From NCBI RefSeq assembly GCF_900091465.1, contig NZ_FMHV01000002.1:4092001-4156000 (forward strand): 64,000 bases of DNA, given 5' to 3'. Each line of letters begins with the position of its first letter. Positions within the stretch are counted from its first letter, which is position 1. The DNA comes from Micromonospora rhizosphaerae (GTDB lineage: Bacteria > Actinomycetota > Actinomycetes > Mycobacteriales > Micromonosporaceae). The position numbers and the translations under genes were made by a program. The notes beneath the pieces are model-generated. The model was not told the DNA's origin, did no database searches, and saw only the letters and a program-made list of their open reading frames with translations. Below are positions 15,557 to 24,487 of this stretch, one piece after another.

Positions 15557-17545
15557 CTACTGCATGCGGGTGACCAGACCGACCCACGGGTCGGCGAGCA
15601 GCAGGTCCAGCCGGCCGTCGCCGGTGATGTCGGCGGCCGCGAACCCGTACCTGCCGATGTCGGCGGCCGAGTACGGCTGGTAGATGATTTGGCGTCCCAG
15701 CCAGCCGTCCGGGCGTTGCAGCATCCCGCCGACACCGGGGAAACCGGTGTGCGTGGTGAACACGTCCAGCAGGTCGTCGCCGTTCATGTCGGCGAGCAGC
15801 ACGCCCGAGGGGTTGTCCCGGGACGGGTACACCCGCCACGTGCCGAGGGTGCCCGCGGCATCCCGGGTCAGTATCTCCACGCGGCCGGAGGGGTTGTTCC
15901 CCCCGACGCTGACCACCAGGTCCGCGCGGCCGTCGCCGTCGACGTCGCCCGCCGCGAACGAGCCGATGAACTCCCACGGGTCCGGCGGTACGGCGTACTC
16001 GACCGGTGTCGAGAACTCCCGCGGCGCGAGCTGGGTGAGCACCGAGATCACATGATCGCGGAGGACTGCGACGTCCGGCCGGTCGTCCCCAGCGAGGTCC
16101 GCGACCACCACCTCGCCGTAGTACGGGAACAGGTTGACCGGTCCGCCGAACGCGCCGCCACCGGTGCCGTAGCGCACCATCGCGCCCGCGGCCCCGTCGA
16201 CCACCAGATCACGCACGCCGTCACCGTCGAGGTCGAGCACCCGGGCGGCGGTGACCGAGGTGCCGAACGACACCGGTGTCGGGGCGGCCAACCCCTGCGG
16301 GGTCTGCCGGTAGACGTCGACGCCGTCCCCGCCGCTCATCACCAGGTCCGCTCGGCCGTCGCCGTCGACGTCGGCGATGGTCGGGGTGAGGCCGCCCCCG
16401 GTCGGCGACAAGGCGTGGTACTGCGGCGCGGCCAGGGTGTGATCGGCCTGCTGGACGAACAGGTCGAACCCGACCTGGTAGGACTGCTCCACGGTCCGAT
16501 GGCTGGTGACCACCACGTCGTTCAGGCCGTCACCGGTCAGGTCCCCGCTCGCCAGGGCCATCGCCTGCCCGCCCACCGCCCGTGTCTGCGCCGGCTGCAG
16601 CGTCAGCGACCCGTACGCCGGATAGGCGGCGGAGGCGACCAGCCCCGACCCGCTGGCACCCGTCACCGGCAGCACATCGCCCTGGTACTGGGCCGAGAAC
16701 GTCAGCGACTGCGTGCCCATCTGCACCACGTACTCCGCCCGGCCGTCGACGCCCAGCTCAACCTGCTGGAGCCAGGAACCGTTGAGGTAGAAGTCCACCG
16801 GGCCGGTCGGCCGGGAGCCGTCGGCGTTTCGCACCTCGGCGCTGAGCAGCACCCATTGTCCCGGTTCCGCCTTCGGCGGGTACACCGTGAAGTCCATCCT
16901 CGTCGCCGGACCCGCATGACCGGAGACGTTCAGGGAGGTCCCGGTCACCCCGTTAGACGCCACGGCACGTACCGCGTATCCGTAGTAGCTGCCGCTGACG
17001 ACGTTCTCGTCGCGGTACATGATCGCCGTGGTCGAACCGATGGCCGTCCACGTCTCGTACGGTGCGACCCGCAGGACCTCGTAACGGGCGGCGCCCGGGA
17101 CAGCCTCCCACCGCACGTCCATGGCTGATCCCGTGGCGTTGATGTGCACGCTGGCGGGCGCGGTAAACGCCGTCACGGCGTTGGCCTCCATCGAGTACGC
17201 CGACAGCTTCTTCCTGTATCCCGACTGGACCACATAGAAGTACCGGGTGGCCGGCGTGAGACCGGTGTCGGTGAACGACGCCGTCGGGACCTCGCCAACC
17301 ACGGTGTACGGGCCGCCGGACACGGTGGCGCGCAGCACCCGGTAGTACGAGGTCGACGCGGTCGAGTTCCACGAGACCACGATGGTGTTCGGGCCGGAGG
17401 CACGCGCGCTCACGCTCGACGGTGGCACCAGGAAACCGGCCGCCGAGGCCGGTGGCGAGCACACCATGGTAAGTGTCACACATGTGATCATGGCGGCCAC
17501 CAGAGCACCGGGCCGCCCGCCGAGGGAGTACTTGAACCGGGTCAT
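15557..17545 (-). CDS. Exported FnIII / FG-GAP (VCBS) repeat protein
   Basis: Encodes 662 residues. The signal peptide is about residues 1-35 ('ASAA' cleavage). Two fibronectin type III-like domains follow (about 40-125 and 128-205; 'SWNSTASTSYYRVLR', 'RWEAVPGAARYEVLR'), then a bacterial Ig-like domain (about 210-300; 'TGPVDFYLNGSW'). Seven or so FG-GAP/VCBS blades follow to the C-terminus, each with a calcium-loop 'DxDGDGxxDL' ('GDLTGDGLNDVVV', 'ADVDGDGRADLVM', 'LDLDGDGVRDLVV', 'GDVDGDGRADLVV', 'ADMNGDDLLDVFT', 'ADITGDGRLDLLL'). The integrin-like propeller suggests extracellular binding or scaffolding; no catalytic motif seen. Confidence 0.85.
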   Translation of the reverse strand: MTRFKYSLGGRPGALVAAMITCVTLTMVCSPPASAAGFLVPPSSVSARASGPNTIVVSWNSTASTSYYRVLRATVSGGPYTVVGEVPTASFTDTGLTPATRYFYVVQSGYRKKLSAYSMEANAVTAFTAPASVHINATGSAMDVRWEAVPGAARYEVLRVAPYETWTAIGSTTAIMYRDENVVSGSYYGYAVRAVASNGVTGTSLNVSGHAGPATRMDFTVYPPKAEPGQWVLLSAEVRNADGSRPTGPVDFYLNGSWLQQVELGVDGRAEYVVQMGTQSLTFSAQYQGDVLPVTGASGSGLVASAAYPAYGSLTLQPAQTRAVGGQAMALASGDLTGDGLNDVVVTSHRTVEQSYQVGFDLFVQQADHTLAAPQYHALSPTGGGLTPTIADVDGDGRADLVMSGGDGVDVYRQTPQGLAAPTPVSFGTSVTAARVLDLDGDGVRDLVVDGAAGAMVRYGTGGGAFGGPVNLFPYYGEVVVADLAGDDRPDVAVLRDHVISVLTQLAPREFSTPVEYAVPPDPWEFIGSFAAGDVDGDGRADLVVSVGGNNPSGRVEILTRDAAGTLGTWRVYPSRDNPSGVLLADMNGDDLLDVFTTHTGFPGVGGMLQRPDGWLGRQIIYQPYSAADIGRYGFAAADITGDGRLDLLLADPWVGLVTRMQ

Positions 17546-17855
17546 CTGGCCCTCCCCGTGCCGCTATTCATCGGTTGTCTTGTTTGTACCCCCACCTCGG
17601 CCGGACCGCGAGTCCCACGCCGCGGATATCCGGCCGCGAGAGGGCGAGCCGGTTCGAGGCCGGCCGCGCGCGACTTGTTGGTCGCCGGACGGTGTTTGAG
17701 CGGTGACTTCTGGACGCACTCGAGCTGTCGGGTCACCGGCAACGCGGTCGCGACCGTCGGCTACTTGGAGACTTCCTGCAGGATCGGTGTCCGGCCAGCC
17801 TCGGTCCAGGTGCCCGGCGAGAGGCTCCCACATTGCGGCTGCGTGCCGGCAGCGG
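17546..17855. other. Gene-free gap with no recognised element
   Basis: 310 bp between two minus-strand genes, so it should hold the promoter of the FG-GAP gene and the 3' end of the acetyltransferase transcript. GC-rich with short imperfect inverted repeats near 17625-17665. Small frames here lack family resemblance. I see no tRNA or riboswitch. Confidence 0.5.
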
Positions 17856-18599
17856 CTACAGCCGGTGCCTGACCCAGACGTTGGGCTCGACGTAGACGGC
17901 ATGGTCGTGCGCCACGTCGCAGTGCACCGGCACGAGCGCGCCCGGCACATGGACCGGCCCGTTCGTGTCGAACGGCAGGCCCGTCCAGCGGCGCCAGTCG
18001 GCGAGCGTCCCGGTGATCGTCATCGACCGGGGGGCGACGCGCTCGATGCGTCCGCCCGCGCGGACGTGCACCCGCAGCCACGGGTCGACCGGCAGGCCGT
18101 CCTCGCGGACCTGGGCCGCGTACTCGGTCATCGGCAGGTCGGGGTTGGTGTGCTTGCCGCTCGGGCGGACCGGCGCGACCAGCGTGTCGTAGCCCAGCTT
18201 GGCGACGGCCTCGCGCATGGCGGTGAGCATCAGCGCGGACAGCCCGCCGCCGCGCCGGTCAGGGCGGATGCAGATCTCCAAGGCTGAGACGATGTTCGGG
18301 GTGGCGCCGGTGAGGCGGTTGATGGCGGCCCGCTGGATCACCCGGTCCCAGCCGCCGTCGGGAAGCTCCGCCTCCGTCCAGCGCAGCGGCACGGCGTACG
18401 CGCGGGCGACGGCACGACCCGGCTCGGCCGAGTCGACGGCGGCGAACACGAACTCGGGGTACAGGTCGTGGGCGACGCTGTAGTACACGGCGCCCATCGG
18501 GTCCCACAGCATGAACGGCGGCCACGCTCCGTCGAAGTCTTCGTCAAGCAGCGGGGCGAGGTCGGGGCGGTCCGCCAGGCTCACGATGTCGAGGGTCAC
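17856..18599 (-). CDS. GNAT-like N-acetyltransferase
   Basis: Encodes 247 residues from a GTG. The central 'ALEICIRPDRRGGGLSALMLTAMREAVAKLGYDTLVAPVRP' region carries the acetyl-CoA pyrophosphate loop (RRGGG) followed by the long helix of the GNAT fold. The longer C-terminal part ('LPVDPWLRVHVRAGGRIERVAPRSMTITG') looks like a substrate lid. This layout occurs in actinobacterial 'GNAT family' proteins of unknown substrate. Monocistronic; the gene diverges from the S8 protease across 183 bp. Confidence 0.7.
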   Translation of the reverse strand: MTLDIVSLADRPDLAPLLDEDFDGAWPPFMLWDPMGAVYYSVAHDLYPEFVFAAVDSAEPGRAVARAYAVPLRWTEAELPDGGWDRVIQRAAINRLTGATPNIVSALEICIRPDRRGGGLSALMLTAMREAVAKLGYDTLVAPVRPSGKHTNPDLPMTEYAAQVREDGLPVDPWLRVHVRAGGRIERVAPRSMTITGTLADWRRWTGLPFDTNGPVHVPGALVPVHCDVAHDHAVYVEPNVWVRHRL

Positions 18600-18782
18600 G
18601 GCGGAAACGTAGAGCGCCGAGCCGGGAGCCGCACGTCAATTTCGCGGCCTGGTTCGACGCGGTCCCGGGGGCCTGGCCGGTACACGCTTGCGGGCGGAAC
18701 GCCTGATAGACAGCGATCGTCTCCTAAGTCATGATGCCGATGGTCCCCTGACCCGGGCATCACCCCCGCTGAGGAGAACAAA

Positions 18783-21701
18783 ATGATCTTCAGGTCGAAG
18801 GGATTACGGCGAGCAAGTTTGGCCGTGATCCCGATTGTCGCCATCGCGGGCAGCATCGCTGTCGCGACCACGTCCGTTGCGGCGTCGTCGCCAGGGAATT
18901 CGGGCGGCTACACCGATGGCCGCTATATTGTTACGTTCGCCGATGACCCGGTCGGCAGCTACGAGGGCTACAACTCCGGCTTCAAGGCCACCAAGCCCAA
19001 AGCGGGCGACAAGCTCGACCCCGATTCGTCGGCGGTGAAGGCGTGGCGCGCGCATCTGACCGGTAAGCACGACGCGGCATTGGCCAAGGTCGGCGCGACC
19101 AAGATCTACGACTACACGATCACGAACAACGGCATCGCCGCCAACCTCACCAAGGCTCAGGCAACCGCGCTCGCGAAGACCCCGGGGATCGTCGGGCTCG
19201 AGCGCGACCAGGTGTCGCACCTCGACACCACGGTCTCGCCGGAGTTCCTCGGCCTCAGCGCCGCGGGCGGCGTGTGGTCGCAGGCAGGCGGTCAGGCCAA
19301 CGCCGGCGCCGGCATCGTCGTCGGCGTCATCGACAGCGGCATCTGGCCCGAGAATCCCGCCTTCGCCAACGAGAAGATCAACCCACGGCCGAAGAACTGG
19401 CACGGCGCGTGCGTCGCCGGTGAGAACTTCCAAGTGTCGCTGTGCGGCAACAAGTTGGTCGGCGCGCGGTACTACGTCGAGGGATTCGGCAAGAAGAACA
19501 TCGCCAACGAGGACTTCCTGTCGCCGCGCGACGGGTCCGGCCACGGTTCGCACACCTCCTCGACGGCCGCCGGCAACGCCGGCGTCACGGTGACCATCGA
19601 CGGCAAGCAGATCGGCACCGCGTCGGGCATGGCTCCGGCCGCCTCCATCGCGATGTACAAGGTGTGCTGGGAGGGCGCGCCGGGCGTGCCGGCCGGATGC
19701 TTCAACTCCGACAGCGTCGCCGCGATCAACGACGCCGTCCTCGACGGCGTCGACGTACTCAACTACTCCATCGGTGGCTCGTCCGAGTCGTCGGTGCTCG
19801 ACTCGGTGGCGCAGGCGTTCCGGGCGGCGTCCAACGTCGGTGTCTTCGTGGCCAACTCGGCCGGCAACAGCGGACCGGGTGCGAGCACCCTGGACCACCC
19901 CGCGCCGTGGGTCACCACTGTCGCAGCCGCCACCTTCCGCAAGGCGTACCGAGTGGTTGCGCTCGGCAACGGGGCGCGGTACGTGGGCGCTTCGACCACC
20001 CCGGCGCTGACGACACCAGCGCCGCTGATCACCGCACTGAGCGGGAAGCTGGCCGGTGCGAGCGACAACGACGCCAAGCTCTGCTTCGACGGCACCCTCG
20101 ACCCGGTGAAGGTGACCGGCAAGGTGGTGGTCTGTGACCGGGGTGTCAACGCTCGTATTGACAAGAGCTTCGAGGTCAAGCGCGCCGGCGGCGTCGGTAT
20201 GGTGATGGTCAACACCAGCCCGAACTCGCTCAACGGCGACTACCACCCGATCCCGTCGGTCCACCTGAACAACGTCGATGGTGCCGCCGTCAAGACCTAC
20301 GCTGACACGGCGGGCGCGACCGCGAGCATCGTGGACCTGACCCCGGCGGAGCTCGCGGCGGCGCCGGACGTGCCTGATGTCACCGACTTCTCCTCGCGGG
20401 GACCGTCAACGACCACGGGTGGCGACATCCTCAAGCCTGACATTGCCGCACCCGGCAACGATGTCGTCGCCGCGGTGGCGCCGCCGAGCAACCACGGCCG
20501 GGACTGGGACTTCTACTCGGGCACCTCGATGTCCTCGCCGCATATCGCGGGCATCGGCGCGCTCATGAAGCAGCTGCACCCGGGCTGGCTGCCGTCTGAG
20601 ATCAAGTCCGCGCTCATGACGTCGGCGATCGACACCAAGACGACGACGAGCCCGTTCGCCCAGGGCGCCGGATTCGTGAACCCGAATCGTGCGGCCGATC
20701 CCGGACTGGTGTACCCGGTGGGTCCGAACGACTACCGCAGCTACATGATCAGTCTCGGTGTCCAGTTCGCGCCGCCGTTCGACACCCTTCCGCCGGTCTC
20801 CGGCACGGACCTGAACCAGGCGTCGATCGCGATCGGCGGACTGGCCGGCGTCCAAACGGTGACACGCACGGTGAGGAACGCCGGCTCCACGACGGCGACC
20901 TACACCGCCACGGCGAGCGTCCCCGGCTTCACCACCGTGGTGTCGCCGTCCAGCTTCACGCTGGCACCGAACGCGACGCAGACCTTCACGGTGACGTTCA
21001 GCCGGACCACGGCTCCGCTGGGCGCGTATGCCACCGGCAATTTGACGTGGTCGGACGGAACCCACAGCGCGCGGAGCCCAATCGCGCTGCGGCCCGTGGC
21101 TGTGAAGGCGCCGAGCGAGGTGACCGGGGCGATCACGGCCGGGTCGACGACCTTCGCCGTCACGCCCGGCTCCACGGCCCCGGCGCTGGGCACATCTGTC
21201 GCCGGGATGGCCGGGGTGACGCCGGTCGCCGACAGTGTCACGACCGGACCGTTCGACACCAACAACCCGGTTGTGGGTGCCGGCACGAAGGTTTACCACG
21301 TGACGGTTCCGAATGACACCAAGGCGGCCCGGTTCGACCTTGTCTCCAACGACAAGACGGCCGACCTCGACTTGTTCGTCTACAAGGCGGGCACGCTCGT
21401 GGCCCTGTCGGCCTCCGGCTCGTCGGACGAACGGGTGACACTGACGGCACCGGCTCCGGGCACGTACGACGTCTACGTCAACGGGTTCGCAACGCCCGGC
21501 GGCTCGACCTCGTACGGTCTCAGCAACTGGGTGGTGCCGAACAGCGCCGCGGGCAACCTGAATGTCAGTGACAGCCCGGTTACCGCCGGCATACCGGTGA
21601 CGCTGACCGCGACCTGGACGGGTCTCGACCCGGCCAAGCGGTACTTCGGTGTGATCTCCTACGCTGGCGCCACCAACGTCACCTTCATCACGGTGGGCTG
21701 A
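18783..21701 (+). CDS. Secreted subtilisin-family (S8) serine protease
   Basis: Encodes 972 residues. Signal peptide about 1-35; I9 propeptide-like region about 45-150. Catalytic triad: Asp184 in 'GVIDSGIW', His254 in 'GSGHGSHT', Ser582 in 'SGTSMSSPH', with oxyanion Asn362 in 'NSAGNSGPG'. A protease-associated (PA) domain is inserted at about 410-520 ('GKVVVCDRGVNARIDKS'), as in plant-type subtilases. A fibronectin-like domain at about 680-770 and a C-terminal PPC domain ('DLDLFVYKAG', 'GTYDVYVNGFATPGG') follow. GAGGAGA lies before the ATG. An exported, self-processing endopeptidase. The gene ends at a perfect terminator. Confidence 0.95.
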   Translation: MIFRSKGLRRASLAVIPIVAIAGSIAVATTSVAASSPGNSGGYTDGRYIVTFADDPVGSYEGYNSGFKATKPKAGDKLDPDSSAVKAWRAHLTGKHDAALAKVGATKIYDYTITNNGIAANLTKAQATALAKTPGIVGLERDQVSHLDTTVSPEFLGLSAAGGVWSQAGGQANAGAGIVVGVIDSGIWPENPAFANEKINPRPKNWHGACVAGENFQVSLCGNKLVGARYYVEGFGKKNIANEDFLSPRDGSGHGSHTSSTAAGNAGVTVTIDGKQIGTASGMAPAASIAMYKVCWEGAPGVPAGCFNSDSVAAINDAVLDGVDVLNYSIGGSSESSVLDSVAQAFRAASNVGVFVANSAGNSGPGASTLDHPAPWVTTVAAATFRKAYRVVALGNGARYVGASTTPALTTPAPLITALSGKLAGASDNDAKLCFDGTLDPVKVTGKVVVCDRGVNARIDKSFEVKRAGGVGMVMVNTSPNSLNGDYHPIPSVHLNNVDGAAVKTYADTAGATASIVDLTPAELAAAPDVPDVTDFSSRGPSTTTGGDILKPDIAAPGNDVVAAVAPPSNHGRDWDFYSGTSMSSPHIAGIGALMKQLHPGWLPSEIKSALMTSAIDTKTTTSPFAQGAGFVNPNRAADPGLVYPVGPNDYRSYMISLGVQFAPPFDTLPPVSGTDLNQASIAIGGLAGVQTVTRTVRNAGSTTATYTATASVPGFTTVVSPSSFTLAPNATQTFTVTFSRTTAPLGAYATGNLTWSDGTHSARSPIALRPVAVKAPSEVTGAITAGSTTFAVTPGSTAPALGTSVAGMAGVTPVADSVTTGPFDTNNPVVGAGTKVYHVTVPNDTKAARFDLVSNDKTADLDLFVYKAGTLVALSASGSSDERVTLTAPAPGTYDVYVNGFATPGGSTSYGLSNWVVPNSAAGNLNVSDSPVTAGIPVTLTATWTGLDPAKRYFGVISYAGATNVTFITVG

Positions 21702-21723
21702 CCTCGGCAGGCACGAAACACGC

Positions 21724-21755
21724 AAGGGCCCGGCAGCTTCAGCTGCCGGGCCCTT
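21724..21755 (+). terminator. Rho-independent-type terminator after S8 protease
   Basis: Perfect 14-bp stem, AAGGGCCCGGCAGC (21724-21737) with its complement at 21742-21755, around a TTCA loop and followed by TCTCTG. It is 23 bp after the protease stop and also faces the end of the anti-sigma gene (21814), so it may serve both. Confidence 0.85.
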
Positions 21756-21813
21756 CTCTGCAGTAGGAACCACCCGGCGGTGCGCGACGAGCCGGCCGAC
21801 CATGCGTTGCGGC

Positions 21814-22521
21814 CTAGCGTCTCGACAGGGTGCCGCTCAGCATGGCGTCGGCCGACTGGAGGCGGATCTGGCTGACCTCGGCGACCGCCAGCCGGAGCCG
21901 GTACCCGAAGGTTCCCGTGCGGTTGACGACCTGGCAGGTGCCGATCGCGTGCGTGGCGCCGGCACGGTCAACGGCGAGGACCGCGTACGCGCCGTCGGCC
22001 GGCGCGGCGGTCACGGTGACCAACAGCCAGGACGGGTTCCCCTGGTAGAGGAAGACGGTGCCGGCCGGTCGTGCGTCGGCAGTGGTCAGGGCGGTTGCCT
22101 TGAGGTACCGACCGTTGGCAACGGCGAGCGTCCGCCGGTACTGGTCAGCGAGGCGCCGGTCCTCCGCGGTCCGCGACTGGATGAACAGCGCCCCGCCGGC
22201 AGCGGCGAGCAGCAGGCAGACCGCGAACGCCAGGGCCGCCACGACTCGCCGACGGGCCAGGAGCCGCCGCCGGGGTGGCGGCGCGGGAGCCGCGTGCAGC
22301 CGGGCGAGGACGCGGCTCTCGAACCGCGGCGGGGGATCAACGGGAGGCGCGAGCAGCAGGACGGCATCGGCCGTCGCGGTCAACTGGCTGAGTTCTCGGC
22401 GGCAGTCGTGGCAGCGCGAGACGTGGGCCAGTGCCCAAGCTCGATCATCCCCGGCGGCCGCACCGGTGGCGAGCTCCGGGAGCAGGTCGTGCACGTCGCG
22501 ACACTGCGGCAGCTCACTCAT
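21814..22521 (-). CDS. RskA-like zinc-finger anti-sigma factor
   Basis: Encodes 235 residues. The N-terminal anti-sigma zinc finger has 'HVSRCHDCRRELSQL' (HxxxCxxC) near residues 33-47. One transmembrane helix lies at about residues 92-113 ('VVAALAFAVCLLLAAAGGALF'). The extracytoplasmic RskA-type domain contains 'GNPSWLLVTVTAAPADGAYAVLAVDRAG' (in pieces near 160-190). It holds the cognate ECF sigma at the membrane until regulated proteolysis releases it. The ATG at 22521 lies inside the end of the sigma gene, giving an 8-bp overlap and coupled, near-equimolar translation. Confidence 0.88.
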   Translation of the reverse strand: MSELPQCRDVHDLLPELATGAAAGDDRAWALAHVSRCHDCRRELSQLTATADAVLLLAPPVDPPPRFESRVLARLHAAPAPPPRRRLLARRRVVAALAFAVCLLLAAAGGALFIQSRTAEDRRLADQYRRTLAVANGRYLKATALTTADARPAGTVFLYQGNPSWLLVTVTAAPADGAYAVLAVDRAGATHAIGTCQVVNRTGTFGYRLRLAVAEVSQIRLQSADAMLSGTLSRR

Positions 22522-23062
22522 CACGTACCTCGAAATGGTCGCGCAGCCGGGACATGCCCAGCCTGATCCTCGTCTTGACGGTGCCAAGCGGTAGGCCCTG
22601 CCGCTCGGCGATCTCCTTCGCGGTGAGTCCGTGAAAGATCGCCAGGACGACGGCGGTGGCCTGTTCGGGCGGCAGCGCGCGCAGGGCGACGCGGATGCGG
22701 TCGGCGTCGGCCACCTCGTCCGTCGGTTCGCTGGTGTCATTTCCGGCGGCGGTGAGCAGTGCCAGCATCACCTCCGGCTCGTAGGGGCGATCGCGGCGTA
22801 GCCGGATCGCGTCGATCGCCGCGTTCCGGGTGATGGACAAGAGCCACGGCAGCACGGCGCCACGGCGGGGATCGTAGCCGCCGGCGTACCGCCAGGCCCG
22901 CACAAACGCCTCCTGGGCGACGTCCTCGGCCGTGGCCGTGGCCCCGACGACACTCACCGCCAGGCCGAAGACCCGGGCCTGGAAGCGGCGGACGAAGCTG
23001 GCCGTGGCCTGCGGGTCGCGGGCCGCCATCCCGGCGACCAGCGCCTCGTCACTGACACCCAC
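22514..23062 (-). CDS. ECF RNA polymerase sigma factor
   Basis: Encodes 182 residues from a GTG. Region 2 spans roughly 20-90 ('FVRRFQARVFGLAVSVVG', 'AEDVAQEAFVRAWRYA', 'LPWLLSITRNAAIDAIR') and region 4 about 125-175 ('LPPEQATAVVLAIFHGLTAKEIAERQGLPLGTVKTRIRLGMSRLR' region, helix-turn-helix). The partner anti-sigma directly downstream overlaps it. By layout it resembles SigK/RskA-type pairs. It is divergent, across 83 bp, from a lipoprotein/cytochrome/zinc-finger operon, an obvious regulon candidate besides its own promoter. Confidence 0.92.
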   Translation of the reverse strand: MGVSDEALVAGMAARDPQATASFVRRFQARVFGLAVSVVGATATAEDVAQEAFVRAWRYAGGYDPRRGAVLPWLLSITRNAAIDAIRLRRDRPYEPEVMLALLTAAGNDTSEPTDEVADADRIRVALRALPPEQATAVVLAIFHGLTAKEIAERQGLPLGTVKTRIRLGMSRLRDHFEVRDE

Positions 23063-23145
23063 ATTCAGTACTACGCACGACAGGCCGGTCCGGGATCTCT
23101 CCTGCGCGATAAATCCCGGACCGGGTCGACGCAGGTATTACTGGT

Positions 23146-23601
23146 ATGAGACTCAAGATCGCAACAGCCGTGGCAATGCTGGCCACGCTGGCCGCGTGCA
23201 CCGGGACGAACGGCGCAGCCGGGGGCGACGGCGGCAAGCTGTCCGTCATCGTCGTCGAGCCCGTCAGCGGCGCCACCGTGTCCAACCCGTTCACCGTCAA
23301 GATCGACAGCAGCGTGCCGCTCGGCCCCACCGAGTCCGGCCAGCACCACGTACACATCTGGTTCGACGACAACGAATCCGATTACGTCATCGTCGAGTCG
23401 GACACCACCCAGATCACGGACGCGCCCTCCGGGCAGCACACGATGCACGTGTCGCTGCGCAACGCCAACCATTCCCCGGCCGGGGCCGAGGCCACCACTC
23501 CGATCAGCGTCGGGAGCGGCGGCGGGCCGGCGCCCTCGCCGAGCGCCGGCGGCGATGGCGCGCCGCCCACGTCCTCTGACACCGGCCCGTACAGCTACTG
23601 A
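23146..23601 (+). CDS. Lipoprotein of unknown function
   Basis: Encodes 151 residues. Lipobox 'LAAC' with Cys18 after a hydrophobic signal. The body has a beta-sandwich-like segment 'VIVVEPVSGATVSNPFTVKID', 'GQHHVHIWFDD' and 'GQHTMHVSLRNANHSPAG', with several His that could bind a metal. It ends in a Pro/Ser/Gly-rich tail. 'HVHIWFDD' and 'HTMHVSL' recall DUF4399-like periplasmic proteins. First gene of a plus-strand operon with the cytochrome b gene 4 bp on. Membrane-anchored outside the cell. Confidence 0.75.
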   Translation: MRLKIATAVAMLATLAACTGTNGAAGGDGGKLSVIVVEPVSGATVSNPFTVKIDSSVPLGPTESGQHHVHIWFDDNESDYVIVESDTTQITDAPSGQHTMHVSLRNANHSPAGAEATTPISVGSGGGPAPSPSAGGDGAPPTSSDTGPYSY

Positions 23602-23605
23602 CCGC

Positions 23606-24268
23606 ATGGCAAGCGACCCAGGCACCGTTCGGCGTTACTCCCGCGCCACGCGGTGGTTTCACGCACTCACCTATCTCACCGTGCTGGTCCTGCTGGGTAC
23701 CGGCTGGTGGCTGGTCGCCGGGCGGGAGGGGCAGCCCAGTGCTGCCGCCCGGCTGACCGGCGTCGCCGACACCAGCCTGCACCGGTATGCCGGCTGGGTG
23801 CTGACGGCACTGGCCGCCGGTGCGGTGACGCTGGGGCTACGGGCAACCCGCACGTTCGTCCGCGAGTCGCTCCGCTACGACCACGGGGATCTGAGGTGGT
23901 TCGCCCGCTGGCCGGGCGCACTCGTGACCGGCCGGTTCGCCCGGCACGAGGGCCATTTCGACCCGGGCCAGCGCGTCGCGAACCTGCTGATGGTCGGGCT
24001 GTTCACCGCCCTGATCGGCAGCGGCATCGGGTTGATGCTGGTCGCCGGCGGCCTCTGGTTCGTCTGGCTCCAGCGGGTGCACCGTTGGGCGACGTACCTC
24101 ATCACGCCGGTCGTCATCGGACACATCGTCATCGCTGCCGGCCTGCCGCCCGGGTACCGCGGCGTGGCCCGAGCCATGCACCTCGGTGGCCGTCTGCCGC
24201 TACGTGTCGCTGAGCGGGTCTGGCCGGGCTGGCTCGAGCAGCAACGCGGAGTACACCATGACAGCTGA
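23606..24268 (+). CDS. Cytochrome b561-type / FdhI-like membrane protein
   Basis: Encodes 220 residues from the ATG at 23606. Four transmembrane helices (about 20-40, 53-75, 125-150, 165-185) carry candidate haem-ligand His residues ('RWFHALTYLT', 'SLHRYAGWVL', 'RVHRWATYLITPVVIGHIVI'), the pattern of the di-haem b subunit of formate dehydrogenase and Ni/Fe-hydrogenase. No partner dehydrogenase lies nearby, so it may pass electrons to or from an unlinked partner or the upstream lipoprotein. It overlaps the zinc-finger gene by 11 bp. Confidence 0.8.
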   Translation: MASDPGTVRRYSRATRWFHALTYLTVLVLLGTGWWLVAGREGQPSAAARLTGVADTSLHRYAGWVLTALAAGAVTLGLRATRTFVRESLRYDHGDLRWFARWPGALVTGRFARHEGHFDPGQRVANLLMVGLFTALIGSGIGLMLVAGGLWFVWLQRVHRWATYLITPVVIGHIVIAAGLPPGYRGVARAMHLGGRLPLRVAERVWPGWLEQQRGVHHDS

Positions 24269-24461
24269 GCCGCCGTGCCCGTTCACAACTTCCGTCGCCT
24301 CCCTGCTCATCGGCGCCCTCGGCCCGCTCGAGCGGCAGGAACTCGAAGCCCACCTGCGGCGGTGCGCGATGTGCCTGGAGGAACTCATCCTCCTCGCGCC
24401 GCTGCCCGGCCTCCTGCACCGAGCCGTGCCGCCTGGTTTGTGCTCCCGACGCGATCCGTGA
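24258..24461 (+). CDS. Small zf-HC2-type (anti-sigma-like) protein
   Basis: Encodes 67 residues. 'SLLIGALGPLERQELEAHLRRCAMCLEEL' (residues 14-42, in parts) is the zinc-finger anti-sigma core with His-x3-Cys-x2-Cys, here 'HLRRCAMC'. No transmembrane helix, so a soluble regulator that may bind a sigma factor, perhaps the ECF sigma encoded divergently 1.2 kb away. The last 19 codons lie in a 73-bp segment duplicated at 36480, so the native C-terminus may have been altered. Overlaps the cytochrome gene. Confidence 0.7.
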   Translation: MTAEPPCPFTTSVASLLIGALGPLERQELEAHLRRCAMCLEELILLAPLPGLLHRAVPPGLCSRRDP

Positions 24462-24475
24462 TCGACGGCATCGAA
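24403..24475 (+). repeat. 73-bp duplicated segment, copy A
   Basis: Aligns by eye with 36480-36551 at roughly 61 of 73 positions with one gap. It covers the last codons of the zf-HC2 gene plus 14 bp of its 3' flank. Within coding sequence the differences are mostly synonymous ('PGLLHRA-V/M-PPG'). Confidence 0.75.
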
Positions 24476-24487
24476 CCGTCCGGCGTT

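Noticed and set aside
17546..17855. A small gene or tRNA in this gap
   Set aside because: Open frames lack G/C third-position bias in a consistent frame and no cloverleaf could be folded by eye.
23555..23605. An upstream start for the cytochrome b gene
   Set aside because: It would lie inside the lipoprotein gene and add an Arg/Pro-rich stretch with no family match; the ATG at 23606 begins a normal cytochrome b.
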